NCBI GenBank assembly: GCA_937871915.1
Contig: CALMPG010000104.1
Location: 1-34,369 of the forward strand
Origin: an uncultured Phycisphaerales bacterium
Lineage (GTDB): Bacteria; Planctomycetota; Phycisphaerae; Phycisphaerales; UBA1924
DNA length: 34,369 nt
Direction: 5' to 3'
Part shown: positions 29,675 to 34,369 of the stretch, piece after piece
Layout: the number at the start of each line of letters is the position of its first letter
Numbering within the stretch: position 1 is the first letter of the stretch
The notes under the pieces: model-generated
Seen by the model: the letters and a program-made list of their open reading frames with translations, nothing else
Told to the model about the DNA's origin: nothing
Database searches by the model: none
Program-made: the position numbers and the translations under genes

Positions 29675-31264
29675 TCAGCAGCCGGTGAACCAGTCGGAGA
29701 TGAACGCCATGAGATTCGAGAGCATCGCGGGGCCGATGGCGTCGAAGTCGGTGGCCTGAGCTCCTCGGAACCAGTCGTTGAGGTAGGCGAAGATGTCCAG
29801 GACCGAGACGTTGGAGTCGCAGTCGTAGTCGGCGCGGCAGATGGTGTAGGTGGCCTCGTCGCTGACCTTTGCGGTGCAATCGGTGTAGACAAGGGCGCGG
29901 AAGGTGTAGGAACTCAGACCGCCGCAGGGGCGGATGAGAAGGCTTTGCGTGGGCGAGGCGGGATCGCGGGGCGCGGCCTGCGAGATCGTGCCGCCGCTCC
30001 CGCTTGTGCATCCGACGGCCACGGTTCCCGCGATGTCGATCCATTCGCCCGCGGCGGTGCGGACCTGCCAGGTGTAGGTGTAGGGGGTGGAGATGGCCGC
30101 GCTGATCGAGAGCGTTGCGTGTTCTCGCGGACACCCGGGGGTGATCTGGACGGGGCCGAGGGTGAGGCAGGGCGGAAGCGTCTCGGGGAGGGTGGCGATC
30201 CAGGCCTCGTCTCTGAAAGTGTCGGAGCGCTGGCCGGTTCCGGCGATGGTTCGGCCGTCGGCGCTGACGCCGACGGTGGATTGCAGATTCAGGATCCCGA
30301 GGTTTGACCCGAGCAGGGGCAGGTAGTGGTTCAGGTTGACCAGGCCGATCTGCGGCGTCCAGAGGAACGCGGCGGGGCCGGTGCGGAACGCGGCGGTGCC
30401 GGCGACGACGGAGCCGTCGCCGCTGATGGCGTAGGCGCGGGAGTAGCGGCTGGGGAGGTGGAGTTCCTGCATGCCCGTAGCGCGGGTCCAGCGGAAGGCG
30501 TGGATGGAGGCGTTGCCGTTGGGGTCGTAGAAGTTGCCGCTGGCGCCGACGATGGTTTCGCCGTCGGCGCTGACGGCCGCGGCGGAGGAGTGGGAGACGT
30601 TTGGAAGCACGCCGAGGTCCTCGGGAACGCCGGCCGGGTCCCAGCGCACTGCGCGCGAGGTGGGCGGGGCGACGGTGTAGGAGCCGCTGCTGCCGACGAT
30701 GATCGAACCGTCGGGGGTGATGCCCGGCGCGGCGGTGAAGGTGTCGCCGAGGGGCATCGCGAGCGGGAGCATTCCGGCGGCGGGGGTCCAGAGGACAGCG
30801 CGGCCGTTGGGAAACGCGGCGGCGTAACTCACGCCGGTGATCATGGAGCCGTCGGTGTTGCAGGCTTCGAGATAGGCATGGGTTCCGCCAGCGAGGGTTC
30901 CGGTGTTCTGCGTGCCGGTGGCGGCGGTCCAGCGGAACGAGGGGCGGTAGCCGGATGCCGGGCCGGAGAGGCCCACGACGACCTGGCCGTCGCTGCTGAC
31001 GCCGCCGGCGTAGGCGACCGGGCCGGAGGGGAGACGGAGCATGCCGTCGGTACGGTTCCAGCGGAAGGGCTGCTGGAGGCCGTTGATGTAGCCGAGGCCG
31101 ACGACGGTGGATCCGTCGCGGCTGAGGGCCCGGGCGGTGGAGGTTGCGCCGGGCTCGATGGGGCCGAGGGGAATGAAGGTCTGGGCGTGGGCGTGGTGGG
31201 GTGTGGTTGCGAGGGCGAGGAAGAGCGCTGCGGCGGCGGGGCGGTGGGCGAGGCGATTGCTCAT
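29675..31264 (-). CDS. Secreted HAF-repeat protein with GC-type dockerin
   Basis: The 529-residue product starts at 31264 (MSNRLAHRP) with a signal peptide ending AHA|QTF. Roughly eight repeats follow with the pattern A-x-x-V-S-x-D-G-x-x-V-V-G ... F-R-W-T-x-x-x-G-M, which is the HAF extracellular repeat. A further beta-rich, Ig-like segment (about 365-480) has paired cysteines. The dockerin is shorter and more divergent than in the other four proteins (YDCDSNVSVLDIFAYLNDWF, then LSNLMAFISDWF) and ends TGC. The second half has lost most of its calcium-type Asp residues. No catalytic motif is seen. A surface-associated role is inferred. Confidence 0.82.
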   Translation of the reverse strand: MSNRLAHRPAAAALFLALATTPHHAHAQTFIPLGPIEPGATSTARALSRDGSTVVGLGYINGLQQPFRWNRTDGMLRLPSGPVAYAGGVSSDGQVVVGLSGPASGYRPSFRWTAATGTQNTGTLAGGTHAYLEACNTDGSMITGVSYAAAFPNGRAVLWTPAAGMLPLAMPLGDTFTAAPGITPDGSIIVGSSGSYTVAPPTSRAVRWDPAGVPEDLGVLPNVSHSSAAAVSADGETIVGASGNFYDPNGNASIHAFRWTRATGMQELHLPSRYSRAYAISGDGSVVAGTAAFRTGPAAFLWTPQIGLVNLNHYLPLLGSNLGILNLQSTVGVSADGRTIAGTGQRSDTFRDEAWIATLPETLPPCLTLGPVQITPGCPREHATLSISAAISTPYTYTWQVRTAAGEWIDIAGTVAVGCTSGSGGTISQAAPRDPASPTQSLLIRPCGGLSSYTFRALVYTDCTAKVSDEATYTICRADYDCDSNVSVLDIFAYLNDWFRGAQATDFDAIGPAMLSNLMAFISDWFTGC

Positions 31265-31377
31265 GGGTGCACCGCGGCGACGATAGGCGGGGGTGGGTAG
31301 AGGTTGGAATCCGGCGGGTACGCCGGTGGTTGCAAGCGAAATGGCCACCGAGTGTCGGGGTTGTGAAGCAAAACAAC

Positions 31378-31405
31378 AGGCCCCGGTTCGTGTGACCCGG
31401 GGCCT
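31378..31405 (-). terminator. Rho-independent terminator of the coiled-coil gene
   Basis: AGGCCCCGG (31378-31386) pairs perfectly with CCGGGGCCT (31397-31405). On the - strand the hairpin is followed by GTTGTTTTGC. It lies 66 bp past the stop codon of the - strand gene. Confidence 0.7.
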
Positions 31406-31470
31406 GAGATTCTAAGACAATCCGCGGGATTCGCTTCGCAGAGCCTGCGCTCATCCCGGGCGTGTGTGCT

Positions 31471-32388
31471 TCACTTCTTGAGTTTGACGAAGCGGATGCC
31501 GCGGGCGGTCCACTTGTCGGCGTCGGCGTTGGTGAGGACTTCCTCGTGGCCGTCCTTGAAGACGCCGACGAGGATGATGGGGCCGGACTTGCCGAAGAGG
31601 CCCTCGCCGATGCCCTGGAAGATGTCGCCGATGGGGTCGAAGGCCGCGCCGAAGGGGACGCCGGACTTCTCGGCCATCTTGCGCTTGGTGAGGGTGTCGC
31701 GGCGTTCCTCGATGCGGATGGGGGCGAGGGCCATGATCTCGACCTTGGTCTCCTCGACCTTGGTCTCGGCGACGACGGCGCGCTTCTCCTCGGCGGCGGC
31801 GCGGACGAGGGCGGCGGCCTTGGCGGCCTGCTCCTGCTTGATGTTCTCGGTGAGCTGGGCGATCTCGGCGTCCTTGATCTGGACGGTCTCGGTGAGGCGG
31901 GAGACGTCGGTGCGCATGGCGTTGATGCGGGCGTTGAGGTCGGCGGAGAGCTGGGTCGCCGACTCGATGTCGGAGCGGGCGGCCTTGAGGCGCGAGTCGA
32001 GGTCGGCCATGGCCGCGGCCTTGGAGGCGAGATCGGCGCGGAGGGCCTCGATCTCCTTGGTCTTCTGGGTGTCGGTGTCCTTGAGGGCGCCGAGGGCTGT
32101 CTCGCGGGCGGTGAGGTCGGTCTTGAGGGTGGAGATGGCGACCTCGGCCTTGCCGAGGTTCTCACGCATCTCGGCCTTCTGCTTCTCGAGGGCGATGGCT
32201 TCCTGCTTGCTCTTCTCGGCCTGCGCGGCCTGGACGATGGCGTCCTGGCGGGCCTTCTCGGCGGTGTTGCGCCAGGAGATGACGAAGGGCGTCATGACGC
32301 CCGCGCCGAGGAGGAGGCCGCCGAGGATGGCGACGGTGACGAGTTTGGTGTTCGACGCGCGGGGGGATGATGGAGGCTGGCTGGTCAT
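31471..32388 (-). CDS. Membrane-anchored coiled-coil protein
   Basis: The 305-residue product starts at 32388, where AAGGGA is 9 bp upstream. Upstream in-frame residues are rejected. A short Ser/Pro N terminus is followed by one membrane helix (VTVAILGGLLLGAGVMTPFVI, about 16-38). A long charged coiled coil rich in Lys/Glu/Ala then runs to about 235 with no internal break, followed by a compact C-terminal domain (FDPIGDIFQGIGEGLFGKSG, VGVFKDGHEEVLTNADADKW, ending VKLKK). I do not recognise a family. It could be an envelope scaffold. It has its own terminator and a divergent intergenic region, so it is probably monocistronic. Confidence 0.75.
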   Translation of the reverse strand: MTSQPPSSPRASNTKLVTVAILGGLLLGAGVMTPFVISWRNTAEKARQDAIVQAAQAEKSKQEAIALEKQKAEMRENLGKAEVAISTLKTDLTARETALGALKDTDTQKTKEIEALRADLASKAAAMADLDSRLKAARSDIESATQLSADLNARINAMRTDVSRLTETVQIKDAEIAQLTENIKQEQAAKAAALVRAAAEEKRAVVAETKVEETKVEIMALAPIRIEERRDTLTKRKMAEKSGVPFGAAFDPIGDIFQGIGEGLFGKSGPIILVGVFKDGHEEVLTNADADKWTARGIRFVKLKK

Positions 32389-32802
32389 TGGGATGGTTCC
32401 CTTCCTTGAGAAACTATGGGACAGTGGGTTTTGATCGTTGTTTCCCGGGTGCTTCGAACACAAACTCGGGGGGTGGGGGGACCGTGCGTGGGTCGCTGCC
32501 CGCCGGATCATGGGCCGGCGTGGATACCGCGATGATACGTGGGTGGGGCCGCGGGAGGAGGCTGCGGCGCGGCGTGGGAACCGGAGTTGACAGGGGAAAC
32601 AGACCCTTGAATCAGGTGGATCGGCGGGGGAAGTGGCCAGATTTGACCCGAGTCCTTCCGGGGATGGCCTACGCTTGTCCTGATCCCTGTTCTGACCCCG
32701 GCCCCGTCGGTCGAGTTCACCAGCGACTCCCGACGCTTTTTCTGCCCGAGTCCAAGCAGCGGTTTCCAGTCCAGTTCATGTTTCGGGTTAGGAGTAAGGC
32801 TT
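32389..32802. other. Divergent intergenic region
   Basis: These 414 bp separate the divergent coiled-coil and RRM genes and should hold both promoters. A TTGACA lies at 32587-32592 and a TTGACC near 32643 on the + strand, but no good -10 element stands at the right spacing. AGGAG precedes the RRM start codon by about 9 bp. Long leaders are common for cold-inducible RNA-binding genes, but no defined element is recognised. Confidence 0.45.
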
Positions 32803-33102
32803 ATGAAGCTTTACGTAGGCAATCTGTCTTTCAACACTTCCGAGTCCCAGCTGCGCGAGCTCTTCTCGGCCCACGGCGAGGTCGCTTCGGCGGCTCTGGT
32901 CATGGACCGCGAGACGGGCCGGCCGCGCGGGTTCGGGTTTGTTGAGTTCAACAACGACGAGCACGCTCGTGCGGCGATGACGGCTCTTGGCGGCAAGAAC
33001 GTCGATGGTCGCGACCTCACGGTCAACGAGGCCAAGCCCCGCGAGGGCGGCGGCGGCAGCCGTGGCGGCGGCGGTGGTGGCGGCGGTCGCGGCGGCTGGT
33101 AA
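32803..33102 (+). CDS. RRM-domain RNA-binding protein with Gly-rich tail
   Basis: This 99-residue protein has a single RNA-recognition motif (1-78). RNP2 is KLYVGNLSF, RNP1 is RGFGFVEF, and the linking MDRETGRPRG is typical. The C-terminal tail is Gly/Arg/Ser-rich (KPREGGGGSRGG..., ending RGGW), as in cyanobacterial and other bacterial Rbp proteins that bind RNA, often in cold adaptation. A strong AGGAG sits about 9 bp before the start, and a strong terminator follows 45 bp after the stop, so this is a self-contained, probably well-expressed gene. Confidence 0.93.
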   Translation: MKLYVGNLSFNTSESQLRELFSAHGEVASAALVMDRETGRPRGFGFVEFNNDEHARAAMTALGGKNVDGRDLTVNEAKPREGGGGSRGGGGGGGGRGGW

Positions 33103-33147
33103 GACCCGTTCCGTTCACCGTTCGTTGCAACGAAGTTGGAACTTCGA

Positions 33148-33176
33148 GGCCGGGGCCGAGTGGCTCCGGCCTTTTT
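33148..33176 (+). terminator. Rho-independent terminator of the RRM gene
   Basis: GGCCGGGGCC (33148-33157), loop GAGT and GGCTCCGGCC (33162-33171) form a 10-bp stem with one G-T pair. Five T and an AT-rich stretch follow. Confidence 0.85.
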
Positions 33177-33456
33177 ATTTGCACGCGGCGGGAGTGGCCT
33201 GGGTTTCGGGGACGAACCGTGTCAGGGCGAGTCCGATGGCCTCGTCGGCGCGAAGGCGGTGTGCGCCGATGGAGGCGGTGAGGAGGAGGATGTTGGGGGG
33301 CGGGGAGGACGGAGGGGGTGGAGATGAGTGGCCATGGGCCCCGCGGCTACCGGGCGGGTTGGACCCACCGACAAAGGGTGCGGGGCGGCCGCGAGGGCCG
33401 GAGAACGGCCGAATAACGCCCGCTCACGCGGAATAACCGAACAAAGACCCCGATCG

Positions 33457-33648
33457 GAGGCTCTGCCGAACTCCTCGGCAGGGCTGCCGAAGGGCTCGGC
33501 AGAGCCGCCGAAGACCTCGGCAGGCCTGCCGAAGGGCTCGGCCGCGCTGCCGAGGGGCAAAGCCAGGCTGTCGAAGAGTTCGGCAGCGCGGCGAAAGAGC
33601 CCGGCAGGGCCGCCGGGGAGCATCGCCGGGCGGCCGAACGACTCGGCC
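33457..33648. repeat. Degenerate tandem array with strict 21-bp phase (array B)
   Basis: The gap 33177-33794 has no convincing gene. From 33457 nine 21-bp units follow without indels (boundaries at 33457, 33478, 33499, 33520, 33541, 33562, 33583, 33604 and 33625). Their shape is GCAGGGCTGCCGAAG plus GGCTCG, with GCCGAA-type and CTCGGC-type halves. Both strands are open. The + frame gives heptads GLPKGSA, EPPKTSA, GLPKGSA and ALPRGKA, and the - frame gives FGSAAEP and FGGSAEP types. The sequence is unlike array A, but the period and the lack of indels are the same. The flanks (33177-33456 and 33649-33794) hold nothing recognisable. Confidence 0.85.
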
Positions 33649-33794
33649 AGACGAGGGGGACGCGACCGCGGCGGGCAACTCCGGCACCTCTCGCCGCCCG
33701 GGGATCGGCGGGGACAACGCCCGCATCGACGTTGTCGTGATGGACTCGTTCACAGCGCAACGACTCGCATCCGGCGCACCAAGGCCCCGCCCGC

Positions 33795-34369
33795 TCACGC
33801 TCTGGGCTCATCGGGCGCGGCGCCTCGCTCGCGCTTGTTCTTGTGGTGGGCCTTGGGCGTGACGTGGAAGGTGGCGGCGCAGCGGCCGACGCGTTTTTCG
33901 CGGCCGCTGATGATGGCCGCGGCCTTGGACTTCTGGCCCTTGTCGGCCTGGGGGGGGCGGGCCTTGGCGATGCCCTGGAAGACGTCCATGTCCACGATGA
34001 TGTTGAACTCGCCGCCGTGGGCGAGGAGGGCCTCGATGTTTTCGCGGGGGGAGAGGCGGTAGACGGCGGGGCCGAAGCAGGGGCGGAGGAACTTGTACTC
34101 GAGGTGCTTGCAGACGACGGTGTAGTCGCCGCCGCAGACGCCGAAGACGTACATGCCGCCGGCGATCTCGGCGTTGCCCAGAAGGGCCGCGCCGGCCATG
34201 GCGTTGTACCAGTTGCGGTTGAAGCGGCGGAAGGGGAGGACCGCGTTGAACGTGTTGTCGTCGAGGCGCTTCATCTTGATGCCGCTTCGAAAGGCGAAGG
34301 GGAGCCAGATGAGCGAGCAGACGCGGTGCCAGAAGTTGTTGCGGGTGGAGAGGCGGGAGATGAAGGCTT
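33795..34369 (-). CDS. DUF4442 hotdog-fold protein (5' end beyond window)
   Basis: The frame is open to the window edge. The residues upstream of the ATG at 34274 (FISRLSTRNNFWHRVCSLIW, then LPFAFRSGIK) are clearly part of the protein, so the true start lies outside. The conserved core (FNAVLPFRRFNRNWYNAMAG, AALLGNAEIAGGMYVFGVCG, YTVVCKHLEYKFLRPCFGPA) is the DUF4442 domain, a PaaI-like hotdog thioesterase relative. The C-terminal part is variable and ends in a Lys/Arg-rich tail (HHKNKRERG). A substrate such as an acyl-CoA or acyl carrier thioester is a family-level guess. Confidence 0.85.
   Translation of the reverse strand, partial: AFISRLSTRNNFWHRVCSLIWLPFAFRSGIKMKRLDDNTFNAVLPFRRFNRNWYNAMAGAALLGNAEIAGGMYVFGVCGGDYTVVCKHLEYKFLRPCFGPAVYRLSPRENIEALLAHGGEFNIIVDMDVFQGIAKARPPQADKGQKSKAAAIISGREKRVGRCAATFHVTPKAHHKNKRERGAAPDEPRA

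Noticed and set aside
33328..34062. A possible heptad-repeat protein on the + strand across array B
   Set aside because: It extends into the antisense of the DUF4442 gene and has no start signal. The opposite strand is also open.

Overview
The window is very GC-rich and looks like a chromosomal segment of a planctomycete, most likely class Phycisphaerae. Five exported proteins end in the same duplicated Asp-rich motif (D-F-[DN]-x(7-9)-D-[IV]-F-x-F-L-x-[AED]-W-F-x-G-C). This matches the C-terminal module that annotation pipelines call a GC-type dockerin and that is abundant in that group. No rRNA, tRNA, CRISPR array or prophage is visible. The + strand is G-rich almost throughout. Genes on the + strand therefore favour G-ending codons and genes on the - strand favour C-ending codons.

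Layout. 1-1489 (-): a small Cys-rich exported protein followed by an RND-efflux periplasmic adaptor that ends early at the window edge. 1791-5000 (+): a lipoprotein DegP/HtrA-like serine protease with four PDZ domains, then a protein with the same fold that has lost its catalytic residues. 5170-7158 (+): a kelch-like beta-propeller protein with a dockerin. 7186-7995 (-): an acyl-CoA/fatty-acid desaturase with an unresolved N terminus. 8440-8665: a 21-bp-phased degenerate repeat array. 8791-17388 (-): three secreted dockerin proteins (an SGNH hydrolase, a 1544-residue multidomain protein and a Gly-rich/Ig-like protein). 17930-19984 (-): a eukaryotic-type (GT3) glycogen synthase. 20328-21066: a RAYT-type transposase gene between long inverted arms of REP-like palindromes. 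21174-25259 (-): a small DUF6331-like protein, pyruvate dehydrogenase E2 (reading frame broken at a poly-C/poly-Pro tract) and an S46 dipeptidyl peptidase. 25395-28900 (+): pyruvate dehydrogenase E1 alpha and E1 beta, with a BrnT-like toxin, an overlapping unrecognised partner and a double-CxxC protein between them, then two tiny membrane proteins. 28913-32388 (-): a DedA/YqaA-type membrane protein, a HAF-repeat dockerin protein and a membrane-anchored coiled-coil protein. 32803-33102 (+): an RRM RNA-binding protein. 33457-33648: a second 21-bp-phased array of different sequence. 33795-34369 (-): the 3' part of a DUF4442 hotdog protein.

How they fit together. The only metabolic module is the pyruvate dehydrogenase complex: E1 alpha and E1 beta are co-directional, E2 lies on the opposite strand about 2.3 kb away, and no E3 is present. 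The proteases, dockerin proteins and efflux genes belong to the envelope or the exterior. The most unusual items are the two strictly 21-bp-phased arrays, the toxin-like module inside the E1 operon, the RAYT with about 133-bp inverted arms and a changed HUH motif, the inactive protease next to an active one, and the C10G29 and poly-G tracts. The homopolymer tracts may also be assembly weak points.
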